NCBI RefSeq assembly: GCF_000613905.1
Contig: NZ_BAJW01000018.1
Span: 1 to 49,063, forward strand
Length of the DNA: 49,063 nt
From: Acetobacter persici JCM 25330
GTDB taxonomy: Bacteria; Pseudomonadota; Alphaproteobacteria; Acetobacterales; Acetobacteraceae
Direction of reading: 5' to 3'
Below, piece after piece: positions 7,841 through 17,915 of this stretch (position 1 is its first letter; every line of letters starts with the position of its first letter). The translations under genes were made by a program, and so were the position numbers. The notes under the pieces were generated by a model. The model worked only from the letters and a program-made list of their open reading frames with translations, made no database searches and was not told the DNA's origin.

Positions 7841-10800
7841 ATGAATGCCATCGTTGTGACGGCGCTGAAGCGACCTTACACATTTATTGTCCTGTCGCTG
7901 CTTATTCTCGCTTTTGGTGTGCTGTCTCTCTTCAAAGCCCCGACCGACGTGTTTCCAAATATCAGGATTCCCGTTGTGTCTGTGGTGTGGACATACGGTG
8001 GCATGTTGCCGGAGGAGTTTGCCGGGCGCATCACCTATAATTACGAACTAGCCGTGACCTCCACCGTGGAGGGCATAGAGCATATGGAGAGCAGCTCTTA
8101 CTACGGCAGAAGCATCGTTAATATCTACTTCCAGCCGGGCACGGATATCGGGGAGGCTGAGGCAGAAGTCACCGCAATTTCCCAGACTGTTATCAAGCAG
8201 CTCCCGGATAATATTCCAGCACCTATGGTGATGAAGCTGGAGGCATCTTCTGTTCCGGTTCTGGCTCTTCAGATTACGTCTGAAAAACAGACGCCGTCTG
8301 ATCTGTATAAAATTGCCATGACACGCATCCGCCCTGTTCTGGTAACAGTGCCGGGCGCTGTTCTCCCCCATCCTTATGGTGGGATGGACAGCTTTATCAT
8401 GGTGGCACTGAACCAGAAGCAGCTTCAGGCGCACCATCTGTCTGCAATGGATGTGCAGAACGCCCTACGGAAGCAGAATATTGTGCTTCCTGCCGGTGAC
8501 CAGAAAATCGCCACAACCGACTGGATGGTGCAGACCAACGCAACCCCGCGTTCCATGAAAGAACTTGGTGATATCCCGGTCAAACGTGTTGGGAACGCCG
8601 TTATTTACGTGCATGACGTGGCGCAGGTTTACCGTGGCGGGCACCCACAGACCAACCTTGTTCTGGTGCAGGGGCGTCAGGGTGTGGAAGTCGTTGTCAT
8701 GAAAAGTGGTGATGCTTCAACACTGGATGTTGTGGCCCGTACGAAAGAACTTCTGCCCCGTATTCAGAAACTTGTTCCGCCTGACGTGCATATTTCCATC
8801 CTGAGTGATGCGTCCGTTTTTGTGAAAGACGCCATTAAGGACGTTGTGCGGGAGATGGTGACGGCGGCTATTCTGACAGGGCTTGTGGTTCTGCTCTTTC
8901 TGGGGTCATGGCGTTCGACCCTTATTATCGCGACGTCCATCCCGCTTGCTATTCTTTCCGCCATTATCTGCCTTTTGCTGTCTGGTCAGACCATCAATGT
9001 CATGACGCTTGGCGGTCTGGCGCTGGCTGTCGGGATTCTGGTGGATGATGCCACCGTGATGATTGAAAATATTGATACCCATCTTGAAGAAGGGAAGGAG
9101 CTTGAAACCGCCATTATCGATGCTGCAAACCAGATTGTCGTGCCGACACTGGTTTCAACATTATGTATTTGCATTGTCTGGACGCCACTTTTCCGGCTGA
9201 GCGGTGTTGCCGGGTGGCTCTTCATGCCCATGGCGGAAGCCATTGTGTACGCCATGCTGGCTTCCTTTATTCTGTCACGCACACTGGTGCCGACCATGGC
9301 CAAATATCTTCTGGCCGGGCAGGTGCATCCGGGACTGCATAGCGATGAACATCTTGCGCTGCCCAAGGGTGTTCTTGGCCGCTTCCAGAACAGGTTTGAG
9401 CATGCGTTCCATAATTTCCGCAGTGCATATGGTCTTTTTTTGGAACGAATTGTGAAAAGGCGCGGTCGGTTTGTTGCCGTGTTTCTTGGGTTGTCTGTGG
9501 TGTCTCTGGGGCTGTTTCTGGTCAATGGGCAGGATTTCTTTCCAGAAGTGAAATCTGGCATGATGCAGATGCACATGCGTACCCGCTGGGGATGCGTATT
9601 GAAACAACAGGCCGCGTTGTCTCCCTGGTTGATGACCGTATTCAGCAACTTCTTCCGGGAAGGGTCTCTGGCATCATCAACAACTGTGGGCTTCCTGAAG
9701 GCCCCCATAATCAGGCCTTTATCCCGACCCCATCCATCGGTACGCAGGATTGCGATCTGACGATTTCTCTCAAAGATGAGGAATCTCCCGTCTGGAATTA
9801 TCGCAAATTGCTACGGAAGGATCTGTCAGAAAAATTTCCTGGTAGCACCTTTACCTTTCAGCCAGCGGATCTCACTGACAAGATCCTGAACTTTGGATCT
9901 CCAGCACCGATTGACGTTCAGATTTCTGGTCCGGAACTCCAGAGCAACTATCAGTATGCCCGCCTGTTAGTGAACAAATTGCGCACTATTCCCGGTTCTG
10001 CAGATGTTGTCATCCAGCAGACCATGAAAACTCCCACTTTGTTTGTGCAGGGTAATCGAACTTTCGGTCAGGCGACAGGCATGACAGAAGCGGACATTGC
10101 CAATAATGAACTCATGACTCTCTCTGGCAGTCAGACTGTTGACCCCCAATACTGGCTGGACCCGAAAACAGGCATCACGTTCCCTCTCAACGTCTATGTT
10201 TCGCAGGATCAGCTGACTCACTATAACGACCTGCTGACCATACCTGTTGATAAAGGAGACAGTGACCCGAAAGGGACAGACATGCAGCTTCTGGGCAGCA
10301 TTAGCACTGTAACGCCTACGGGTACGCCAGGGCAGGTGTCTCACTACAACTCAATGCCGGAAATTGATGTTTATGTGTCAACAGAAGGGAGTGATCTGGG
10401 GTCTGTTCTGAAACAGGTCCGGCAGGTGGTGGCTGACACCCGTCATGAACTGCCACGCACAGCGGTGGTTGATGTTCGTGGTCAGGCCGTCACCATGCAC
10501 GGTGCATATATGGAGCTGGTTGCCGGGCTGATTGTATCTATCGTGCTGATCTACATGCTGATTGTTATCAACTTCCAGTCCTGGATTGATCCTTTCATTA
10601 TTATTTCTGCTCTGCCGGGAGCACTTGCCGGTATTGCGTGGAGCCTGTTCCTGACGCAGACACGCCTTTCTGTTCCAGCTTTGACGGGGGCCATCATGTG
10701 CATGGGCACCGCCACGGCTAACTCCATTCTGGTCGTCTCGTTTGCCAAGGAACGCTTCGCTCTGCACGGCAATGCTCTTGTTGCCGCAGTCGAGGCTGGG

Positions 10801-11043
10801 TTTGGCCGTATCCGGCCCGTTATCATGACAGCTTCTGCCATGGTGATCGGCATGGTGCCAATGGCAACCAGTAATTCGCAAAATGCGCCGCTGGGGAAAG
10901 CCGTTATCGGTGGTCTTATTCTTGCGACCGTTTCAACGCTTTTGTTTGTTCCTTGCGTTTATGCAATTTTTCACAATCGCTCTCACACAAAAAAATCACG
11001 CCCTTCTGAAGCTGGGCATGACAACGGGCAGGAGGCCGTCTGA
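7841..11043 (+). pseudogene. RND efflux permease, frameshifted near 9582
   Basis: Inner-membrane proton-driven pump subunit of a tripartite RND system (HAE/AcrB-like family). ATG 7841 follows AAGGAAGGAAAC. TM1 is followed by APTDVFPNIRIPVVSV. The proton-relay pair is D402-D403 in GILVDDATVMIEN on TM4. The first frame runs to about 9580 and the remainder is read from 9592 in another frame. Adding one C to CCC at 9582-9584 gives HMRTPLGMRIETTG, the expected family sequence, and a 1067-aa protein. The second half carries the second porter region and TM7-12 (ISALPGALAGIAW, GFGRIRPVIMTASAMV). The stop overlaps the next gene as TGATG. HAE1-type permeases are commonly about 1030-1050 aa, so the repaired length is normal. 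Confidence 0.88.
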
Positions 11044-12239
11044 TGTCTACAGTTATAAAAAAACGTCTTTTTGTCGGCTGCCTGCTGTGTGTGCTTGTGG
11101 GATATGTGGCTTATCTGGAAGTGCAGCATCTGCATAGCGAGGTCACTCTCACTGCTGATGCCACAAATGCCAGTGTTCCGGATGTTGCGGTGGTGCAGCC
11201 CAAACCTGCTCCGCCCACGTTGTCCATGACATTGCCGGGCAATATCAATGCCTGGTATGAGGCACCCATTTATGCGCAGGTCTCTGGCTATGTGAAAATG
11301 TGGTATAAGGATTATGGTGCGTCGGTCAAAAAGGGGGATATCCTCGCGGAAGTCAACGCACCGGGTCTGGATGCACAATATGCACAAGCCAAGGCCGATC
11401 TTCAGGTAGCACAGGCCAAATACGGGCTTGCAACAGTCACGGCCAACCGCTGGCGTTCAATGGGCAAATCACAGGCCGTCTCGGGGCAGTCTGTGTCTGT
11501 TCAGAATGCTAATGAACAGTCAGCGCGTGCGGCGTTGGAAGCAGCCCAGCACAATGTGGACCATTATGACGCGCTTGAGCAGTTCAAAACGATTATCGCA
11601 CCCTTTGATGGTGTCGTAACGGCCCGAAATATCAGCGTGGGGGACTATGTTGGTGCAGGGAGCGGCAATCTGAATGCCAACGGTACAGCAAGTGAACTGT
11701 TTACTGTGGCGGATACGCATGAGATGCGTCTTTTTGTCTCTGTGCCGGAAGTGTTTTCCTATGTTCTGAAACCGGGGCTGAAGGCGCGTGTGACGGTGCC
11801 GCAATATCCCAATCAGGTTTTTACCGCCAGTTTTCTGACGATTGCAAAAGGGTATGACCCCAATACCCGAACGGCCGTGACGGAATTTACCATTGATAAC
11901 GCTGACCAGAAACTCTGGCCCGGCACCTTTGCCTCTGTCTCTCTTTCTGCTCCGGCGGAAGGAGGCGTTTATACAGTTCCAACTGGTTCCCTGGTGTTTC
12001 AGGAAAAGGGGATGCAGGTTGTTACGGTAGATGCCCAGAATAAAGCCCACTACAAAAACATAACTGTGGGCCGCATGTCTGATGCCTATACGGAAGTGGA
12101 CGCAGGCCTGACCCCGACGGACCATATTATCAACAACCCTCCCGCTGACCTGCTTGAAGGCCAGACCGTGCGCCTGAGTGTGCCGGAGAAAGGATACCTC
12201 GCATCTTCCAGTGATAGTGAAGAGGAGGATGATGAATGA
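11043..12239 (+). CDS. RND efflux membrane-fusion protein (periplasmic adaptor)
   Basis: A 398-aa HlyD/AcrA-family adaptor linking the permease to the outer-membrane factor. One N-terminal membrane anchor (about 6-25) is followed by the split lipoyl domain (YAQVSGYVKMWYKDYGASV, KGDILAEVNAPGLDAQ). A short alpha-hairpin follows (about 100-160, rich in Ala and Gln), then IIAPFDGVVTARNISVGDYV and the beta-barrel. The C-terminus is acidic (SDSEEEDDE). ATG 11043 overlaps the permease stop, and the stop overlaps the next start as ATGA, so the three genes are translationally coupled. Substrate range cannot be read from sequence. Confidence 0.9.
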   Translation: MSTVIKKRLFVGCLLCVLVGYVAYLEVQHLHSEVTLTADATNASVPDVAVVQPKPAPPTLSMTLPGNINAWYEAPIYAQVSGYVKMWYKDYGASVKKGDILAEVNAPGLDAQYAQAKADLQVAQAKYGLATVTANRWRSMGKSQAVSGQSVSVQNANEQSARAALEAAQHNVDHYDALEQFKTIIAPFDGVVTARNISVGDYVGAGSGNLNANGTASELFTVADTHEMRLFVSVPEVFSYVLKPGLKARVTVPQYPNQVFTASFLTIAKGYDPNTRTAVTEFTIDNADQKLWPGTFASVSLSAPAEGGVYTVPTGSLVFQEKGMQVVTVDAQNKAHYKNITVGRMSDAYTEVDAGLTPTDHIINNPPADLLEGQTVRLSVPEKGYLASSSDSEEEDDE

Positions 12240-13927
12240 GCACGCTCCTGATACGCCCCCAGACACCAACGCGTAAGAGCAAGCCGATGCCGGGAAGAGA
12301 TAAGGCAGCCTTTCAAAAAATCTTCTCTCAGAGCAAGATTTTGAAAGCTGCAACCCTTGCAGCCTTAACAGCGCTGAGCGCGTGTGATCTTGCACCTACC
12401 TATCAGGCGCCGCATTTTGTTGTGCCAATGTCCTGGCACGGGCAGGGGTTGTTCCATGAGGCGCAGCCGCAGGAAACTGTCATGCGCTCGGACTGGTGGA
12501 CACTTTTTGCAGACCCGACGCTCAACACGCTTGAAGCGCAGGCGATGAACGGGAATGCGGATCTGCAGGCCGCGGCTGAACGCTTTATTCAGGCACGGTC
12601 CATTGTGATGGAAGCACGCTCGGACCTGTTGCCGCATTTTGCATTGGCTTTTGGGTCCAGCAACAACAAAAGCTCTTCTGACAGATTGTTCCGATACAAA
12701 GGGCCAATAACAGCAACAGATGAATTTTACGGAGGAATGGCGAGTTGGGAGCCTGATATCTGGTCTTCCATCCGCAACCGGGTGCGGGCGCAGAAATATT
12801 ACGCGCAGGCACAGGCCGCGCAGTATGCCTCCGCACGGCTCAGCCTTCAGGCGGAACTGGCAAGCGATTATTTTGCGTTAAGGGGGCTGGACGCCCAGAA
12901 TGCGATCTATACGCAGTCCATCAGCTATTATCAGCAGGCGCTGCGGGTGACGCAGACGCGGCTAGATAATCAGGACGCAACCGGCATTGATGTGGCGCGG
13001 GCTAAAAACCAGCTCTACATGACGCAGGCGCGTCAGCTTGATGTGCAGGCGCAGCGCGAGGTTCTGGAACATGCTCTGGCTGTTCTGGTCAATGCGTCAC
13101 CCTCGTCTTTTCATATTTCTGAGGTAGCTGCTCAGGATCAGGAGGAGCCTGTTTTTCCGCTCGGGATGCCGTCTGAACTATTGCAACGCCGGCCGGACAT
13201 TGCTGTTGCGGAGCGTGAGATGGCGCAGGCCAACAGGGCTATTGGTATTGCCCGTGCGGCGTTCTATCCGCATGTCTCCTTTAATGCCAATGGCGGTTTT
13301 GATGCCAACGGGTTTGATCTGGCTAATCTGGCAAACAGCATGTGGTCTTACGGGGCTTCCGTCACCATGCCGCTGTTTGAAGGCGGCCTGCGCCGCGCCC
13401 AGCTCCAGCGCACCTGGTCCAATTACCGGGAGACGCGGGACCATTATCGTATGACGGTGCTGTCCGCCTTCCGGGATGTGGAAAACGGCTTGTCCATGAC
13501 GGCGCGTCTGAGAGCGGAAAATGTTCGGCTTAAACAGGCGGTGGATGCCGCCATGCAGTCTCAGACCCTGACCATGACTTTGTATAAAGGTGGCGCAGAT
13601 GGGTATCTTGATGCACTGATTGCACAGGTCAACACGCTTGACGCCCGGATTGAGCAGGCACAGGTGCAGGCTCGTGCTCTTCAGGCGGCTGTCAGCATGG
13701 TGCGGGCACTGGGTGGAGGCTGGAATGACAAGCTGCTCCCCACACCGGACCAGACCATGACGTTTAAGGGCTTTCAGTATGAAGGGCTGGACCACCCTGC
13801 GCCGGTGGCGGGCATTGATAGCCCTCCTGACCCGGCGCAGTATGAAAACCTGACGGCGACCGGGCCCGTGGAGACAGGCGCTGCCGGACGCAGCACTTCG
13901 GCAAGCACAGCTAGGTTGCCGCAGTAG
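12236..13927 (+). CDS. RND outer-membrane factor lipoprotein (NodT/OprM-type)
   Basis: A 563-aa TolC-superfamily channel with two OEP domains. The N-terminus carries a lipobox (LTALSAC, lipidated Cys near residue 49) after an unusually long basic leader, so a later start at ATG 12287 is also possible. Family motifs include SDWWTLFADPTLNTLEAQA, LLQRRPDIAVAEREMAQANR and a coiled region with ATGIDVARAKNQ. The proline- and serine-rich C-terminal tail beyond about residue 500 extends past the usual end. It shares a 4-nt overlap with the adaptor gene and closes the efflux operon. Confidence 0.9.
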   Translation: MSTLLIRPQTPTRKSKPMPGRDKAAFQKIFSQSKILKAATLAALTALSACDLAPTYQAPHFVVPMSWHGQGLFHEAQPQETVMRSDWWTLFADPTLNTLEAQAMNGNADLQAAAERFIQARSIVMEARSDLLPHFALAFGSSNNKSSSDRLFRYKGPITATDEFYGGMASWEPDIWSSIRNRVRAQKYYAQAQAAQYASARLSLQAELASDYFALRGLDAQNAIYTQSISYYQQALRVTQTRLDNQDATGIDVARAKNQLYMTQARQLDVQAQREVLEHALAVLVNASPSSFHISEVAAQDQEEPVFPLGMPSELLQRRPDIAVAEREMAQANRAIGIARAAFYPHVSFNANGGFDANGFDLANLANSMWSYGASVTMPLFEGGLRRAQLQRTWSNYRETRDHYRMTVLSAFRDVENGLSMTARLRAENVRLKQAVDAAMQSQTLTMTLYKGGADGYLDALIAQVNTLDARIEQAQVQARALQAAVSMVRALGGGWNDKLLPTPDQTMTFKGFQYEGLDHPAPVAGIDSPPDPAQYENLTATGPVETGAAGRSTSASTARLPQ

Positions 13928-13965
13928 TTTTTTCCAGATCTTCTGGCGAAGGTTATACGAAAGAC

Positions 13966-14010
13966 AGGCTCAGGACCCGTGTTTTGCGGTCAAACGTGGG
14001 TTCTGAGCCT
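13966..14010. terminator. Bidirectional hairpin between efflux operon and gspL
   Basis: AGGCTCAGGACCC (13966-13978) pairs with GGGTTCTGAGCCT (13998-14010) as a 13-bp stem with one G-T pair and a 19-nt loop. It lies between the convergent ends of the outer-membrane factor and gspL genes. The long loop and missing T-run make termination efficiency uncertain. Confidence 0.55.
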
Positions 14011-15101
14011 TAGTTTGAAACAGTTCCATGCAGGGTAAAGCTTTCCCCCCGGCCATCGGGCAAACGCAGGAGCGGGCCGACAAATTTGGGGTCCCGCATG
14101 GTTTTGTCATGCTCCAGCAGACCGATCAGGCGGGCGGCCTCTTTTGACTGACCTTCCAGCGTAACCTGCCCCTGTTTGAGGGACAGAGACTCCAGAAACG
14201 TCGTGTCCGGCAGAGATTTTGTCAGATTGGAGAGAAGCGTGAGGGGGGAGCCAACCCGCTGAATCTCACGGTTAAGAAGTGTGCTGGCACTTGTCAGCGC
14301 ATCAATGCGGTTGCGGAGTGTTTCAGCAACCAGCCGTGACGGCTGAAGTTCTTCAAGCTGCCCGGCAAGCCGGTAATCCATGACAGACTGCCAGATGAAG
14401 GGCACACTGAGGATTACCCCCAGAGCAAGGGCGATCAGAAGAGCGGTTTGGACGGATGTCTTTTTGGAGAGGCCATGCTCGGCAAGTGGCAGGCTGACTG
14501 GTGAGTGGCTCGTCTGGTTTGCAAAGCAGACGGGCGTGAGGTGCGCCGCCTTGAAAGCATCCAGCCAGGGGGCAAGAGGGGCCAGCGGTGCCACGCTGAG
14601 CAGAAACTCGGCTTCTGCCGGATGCTCGGAGGGCAGGGGCGTAAGGCCCCACACACTTTCTTCAGGCGGAAAGGGCATAACCCGATCCATCTGATAGCTG
14701 ATCAGTGAGGCGGCTTCTCCCGCTACAGCAGCGGGAAGCCGGATAACGCGCTGTAAAATCGGCAGGTCTGGAAAGACTACCCGTATGCAGAGGGATTTCT
14801 GTCTGCGGTGACGCCATGCCCGCAACGCAGGCGGGCGGCTGGCGCACAGACTGGCGAGATGCGCCATGCCCTCAGAGGTCGCAGGGGCGTGCTGGGGGGC
14901 CTCACCGGGTGTCTGGGGCAGTAATGTCAGGCTCCCTGTTGTGGGCGCGATGACGACGGTAGGGATGGCGTAACGGGTCTGGATCGTATGCAGAGCGCGC
15001 GCGAGGCGTGCCGGAAGATAGCGGGAAGATATTTTGCGCAGGACGGCCGTGTTCTGCTCAAACCACCAGTTGATCAGGGCGCTACGGGTGAGGGCGTTCA
15101 A
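14010..15101 (-). CDS. gspL: Type II secretion protein GspL (PilM/PilN-like)
   Basis: 363 aa. The N-terminal half resembles the cytoplasmic actin-like domain of GspL. A single membrane segment follows at about 218-237 (TALLIALALGVILSVPFIW). The C-terminal periplasmic part is PilN/GspL-like (ETLRNRIDALTSASTLLNRE, LPDTTFLESLSLKQGQVTLE). GspL ties the GspE ATPase to the inner-membrane platform. No ATG is available at the expected N-terminus; the frame opens at TTG 15101 with GAGA upstream, which I take as the start. The gene lies apart from gspM, which usually follows it. Confidence 0.75.
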   Translation of the reverse strand: MNALTRSALINWWFEQNTAVLRKISSRYLPARLARALHTIQTRYAIPTVVIAPTTGSLTLLPQTPGEAPQHAPATSEGMAHLASLCASRPPALRAWRHRRQKSLCIRVVFPDLPILQRVIRLPAAVAGEAASLISYQMDRVMPFPPEESVWGLTPLPSEHPAEAEFLLSVAPLAPLAPWLDAFKAAHLTPVCFANQTSHSPVSLPLAEHGLSKKTSVQTALLIALALGVILSVPFIWQSVMDYRLAGQLEELQPSRLVAETLRNRIDALTSASTLLNREIQRVGSPLTLLSNLTKSLPDTTFLESLSLKQGQVTLEGQSKEAARLIGLLEHDKTMRDPKFVGPLLRLPDGRGESFTLHGTVSN

Positions 15102-15258
15102 AAAAATCTCGTGTGACAGGTGGGCAGGCTCTGGCCGGACGTGATCCGGCGGCTATGCAAAAACATAGCGGCACTCATAGCATTGGCGTTCTCTGCCTGT
15201 CAGGGTGTGGGGTGTGACAGTTTTGAGACATCTCGGTCTCACCACTTTTCCAGTGAGT

Positions 15259-15280
15259 TTTTCATCAAACAATCATAATT
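15259..15280 (+). promoter_or_regulatory. Weak PhoB-box-like element before the dihaem gene
   Basis: TTTTCAT (15259-15265) and CAATCAT (15270-15276) are 7-mers spaced 11 nt apart, with A/T-rich spacers CAAA and AATT, the PhoB geometry. The second unit departs from CTGTCAT, and the site lies very near the start codon at 15295. I rate it as weaker than the other three. Confidence 0.3.
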
Positions 15281-15294
15281 ATAAGAAGAGGTTA

Positions 15295-16759
15295 ATGGTA
15301 AGCAGCCCCGTCTCTCGGAAGGCCGGGTCCGGACGCTGCAAAAGAAGGTTTCCATTCGTGCGCTCTTGTAAGCTGTTTCAATCAACATTTCTGGTGACCG
15401 GATGCGCCGCTCTGCTGGCTTTGGGGCTTGGTGGCACGGCCCACGCCCAGCCAGCGGGAGGAGAGGCCTGTAACCCGGCTGCGGATGGAAGCAACCCGTG
15501 CCCGCGTAAGCTGCACCTGCATACGCAGCAGCCGTTATCCACGATGCTACGGTCGCAAGGCCATGTTTTTTGATCCGGCTTTGTCCGGTTCGGGCAAATT
15601 TTCCTGCGCCTCCTGCCATGTACCGAGCCTGCATTACGGCCCGGCGGGAAAGACTTCGGTGTTTATGGGGGGTGTGACGGGAGACAGGGAGGGGCGGCGT
15701 GAAATTCCGAGCCTGACTTATCTGGAGCGCCAGCCTCCGTTCAGCATCGGGCCGGATGATGCCGTGGCGGATGATGTCGCGCCCACCATTGCGGTGCCGG
15801 TGACCGGTGGCGCGCATGCTGCCAAAAGTGCCTCTAACACAGCAAGTTCCGCGGCCAATCTGGTGCCTCAGGGCGGCCTGTTTCTGGATGGCCGGGCCGA
15901 TACGCTGCACCAGCAGGCCAGCGGCCCGATGTTTGACCCGGATGAAATGGCTGGTTTGCCTGAAAAAGTAACGGCGCGGCTCCAGACGGCTGACTATGCC
16001 GCTCCGTTGCGGGATCTTGCGGGTATTCGTGGCCGGAAGTCTTCTGATTTCCTGTTGTCTGAAGGCCTGTTTGCTCTGGCGCGTTACCAGATTGAAGACC
16101 AGAAATTCCATCCCTATTCCAGCAAGTTTGATGCATGGTTGCAGGGGAAAGCGCGTTTTTCACCCATCGAACGTCAGGGTTATCTGCTGTTTAATGACCC
16201 GAAAAAGGGAAATTGCGCGGCCTGTCATGTCGATACGGTGCGGGGAGACGGCTTGCCGCCGCTCTTTACGGACCATCAGTATGAGGCTCTTGCTGCTCCC
16301 CGTAATCCTGCTCTCACACATACGCATGATGCGTCTTATTATGATCTGGGTGTGTGCGACCAGAAACCGGGCGGACGCAAGGAGCTGGCACCCTATTGCG
16401 GAATGTTCGCAACCCCGACATTACGGAATGTGGCGACACGCCGTACCTTTTTCCATAATGGTGTCTTCCATTCCCTGGAGGATGTAATGGATTTCTACGT
16501 GTTGCGTGATCTGGAGCCGGGGCGGTTTTATCCGAAAGGTCCGGATGGCAAGGTGCAGGCCTATAACGATATTCCTGCTGCTTATCAGGGCAATATTGAT
16601 AAAAGCGACGCGCCGTTTGACCGGAAACCCGGTGAGGCACCTGCTTTGAATGAGGCTGAGCGTAAAGCGATTATCGCCTTTTTGCAGACGCTGACGGATG
16701 GCTGGGCAGGGGATGCCACGCAGGCTGATGCATCTGTCACGCCTCAGAAAAACCCCTGA
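15295..16759 (+). pseudogene. MauG/cytochrome c peroxidase-family dihaem protein, frameshifted near 15550
   Basis: A periplasmic dihaem c-type protein. ATG 15295 follows AGAAGAG and opens a signal peptide (LVTGCAALLALGLGGTAHA). That frame stops at 15573, while the mature enzyme continues in another frame from about 15551 (GRKAMFFDPALSGSGK). The exact indel is unclear; either one base too many or two too few fits. Haem sites are CASCH (codons 15605-15619) and CAACH (16214-16228). The family segments TPTLRNVATRRTFFHNG and FHSLEDVMDFY are also present. Members reduce peroxide or oxidise protein residues. It lies between divergent or convergent T2SS genes, without being a known T2SS component. 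Confidence 0.8.
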
Positions 16760-16791
16760 GAAAACCCCTTAAGAAAAAACCTGAGAAATAT

Positions 16792-16814
16792 GCGCCCGAT
16801 CTGGCATCGGGCGC
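16792..16814 (-). terminator. Hairpin terminator after gspG
   Basis: GCGCCCGAT (16792-16800) and ATCGGGCGC (16806-16814) form a 9-bp perfect stem with a 5-nt loop. Read on the minus strand, it follows gspG and precedes a T-rich tract with a T6 run, consistent with termination of gspG. It may also serve the converging dihaem gene. Confidence 0.6.
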
Positions 16815-16822
16815 GCAGCGGG

Positions 16823-17284
16823 TTAAGGGTTGCAGATCGCGCCGGACTGGCCGGGGCTGGCTGCGCCATTGCCGCGGGCTCCGGCGGAGCACAGGTCATA
16901 ATCATGGCCCTCGCGTGATGAAGGGGCCTGATAGCTGTAGGGGTGGTTCCACGGGTCTTTTGGCTCGTTTGCATCTTTCAGATACGGGCCGTTCCAGTTC
17001 TGCGCATCGGCCGGTTTGTGGATGAGGGCTGCAAGACCTTCTTCCGTGGTCGGGTAGGCCCCGACGTCCAGCTTGTAGAGATCCAGCACCGAGCCAAGCC
17101 GGGAGATGGATTGTCTGGCGACTGACACGCGTGCTCCGCCAAGCTGGCGTAACGCTGCGGGGGCGACAAGGCCAATCAGCAGCGCCAGAATGGCCAGCAC
17201 AACCAGAATTTCCAGCAGGGTAAAGCCGGATTGCGGATTGTTCTCTTCGGGCGGGAGTGGGGAAGCGGGATGAGAGTTTGTCAT
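16823..17284 (-). CDS. gspG: Major pseudopilin GspG
   Basis: 153 aa. A short hydrophilic leader ends SG before FTLLEILVVLAILALLIGLV, so prepilin peptidase would cut after the glycine and methylate F+1; E+5 is present. The C-terminal domain has the GspG pattern: YKLDVGAYPTTEEGLAALI, NGPYLKD and PKDPWNHPYSY. The protein polymerises into the periplasmic pseudopilus that drives cargo through the secretin. ATG 17284 has GAGGA upstream. It stands alone on the minus strand, divergent from the lytic transglycosylase. Confidence 0.93.
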   Translation of the reverse strand: MTNSHPASPLPPEENNPQSGFTLLEILVVLAILALLIGLVAPAALRQLGGARVSVARQSISRLGSVLDLYKLDVGAYPTTEEGLAALIHKPADAQNWNGPYLKDANEPKDPWNHPYSYQAPSSREGHDYDLCSAGARGNGAASPGQSGAICNP

Positions 17285-17314
17285 AAAATCCTCACAGGAC
17301 TTGTGCGAAGGACG

Positions 17315-17372
17315 GGCGCATTATAGTGCGCCGCCCGGAAAAGTGAGTCATGGGCTGTGCAGAAAACAGCCC
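17315..17372. promoter_or_regulatory. Dyads in the divergent gspG/transglycosylase promoter region
   Basis: Two inverted repeats sit between the divergent genes: GGCGCA (17315-17320) with TGCGCC (17327-17332), and GGGCTGT (17352-17358) with ACAGCCC (17366-17372). Either could be an operator or an RNA hairpin. No match to a known regulator site is claimed. Confidence 0.3.
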
Positions 17373-17390
17373 GCTACGATCAGGATCACG

Positions 17391-17798
17391 ATGCCAATCC
17401 CCCTTCTTGCCTGCATGGTTGCCAGTGCAATCCGATATGATATTCCGCCCCGTGTTCTCCCCGTGATTCAGAAAGTGGAAGGCGGCGTTGCGGGCATGGT
17501 GCGGCGGAATACGGATGGCAGTTCCGATCTGGGCCTGATGCAGATTAACACGCGCTGGGTGCAGCCTCTGGCGCAGGTGACCCATATGCCCGCCGTGCAG
17601 ACTGCGGCGCGGCTGGTGTCTGATTCCTGTTTTAATGTGGCTGCGTCCGCCCTGATCCTGCGCACATATATCAATGAGGCTCATGGTGATCTTATGCAGG
17701 CCATAGGCTATTATCATTCCCACACGCCATCATTGAATGCGGCTTACAGGCAGAAGGTGCTGAGTACTGCGGTTTCAATGTTTCCTGCCAGACAGTAA
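17391..17798 (+). CDS. Lytic transglycosylase (SLT domain, IagB/VirB1-like)
   Basis: 135 aa from ATG 17391 with AGGA at 17382-17385. It is a compact goose-lysozyme-type SLT domain: the catalytic glutamate is E30 in VIQKVEGG, followed by SSDLGLMQINTRW and AARLVSDSCFNVAASALIL, then IGYYHSHTP. No clear cleavable signal peptide is seen; the first 14 residues are mildly hydrophobic, as in other specialised transglycosylases. Such enzymes open peptidoglycan locally for secretion machines, which fits its position between gspG and gspK. Confidence 0.82.
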   Translation: MPIPLLACMVASAIRYDIPPRVLPVIQKVEGGVAGMVRRNTDGSSDLGLMQINTRWVQPLAQVTHMPAVQTAARLVSDSCFNVAASALILRTYINEAHGDLMQAIGYYHSHTPSLNAAYRQKVLSTAVSMFPARQ

Positions 17799-17915
17799 CG
17801 CGACCGATCCTGCTCTAATGCTCGCCGGGTGAGGTTTCAACCGGCAGGGAGCGGGAAGAGAAAGAGTTCATTAAACTGTCTTTATTCTCAAAATAACGTG
17901 CAGTTTTTAGGCTAG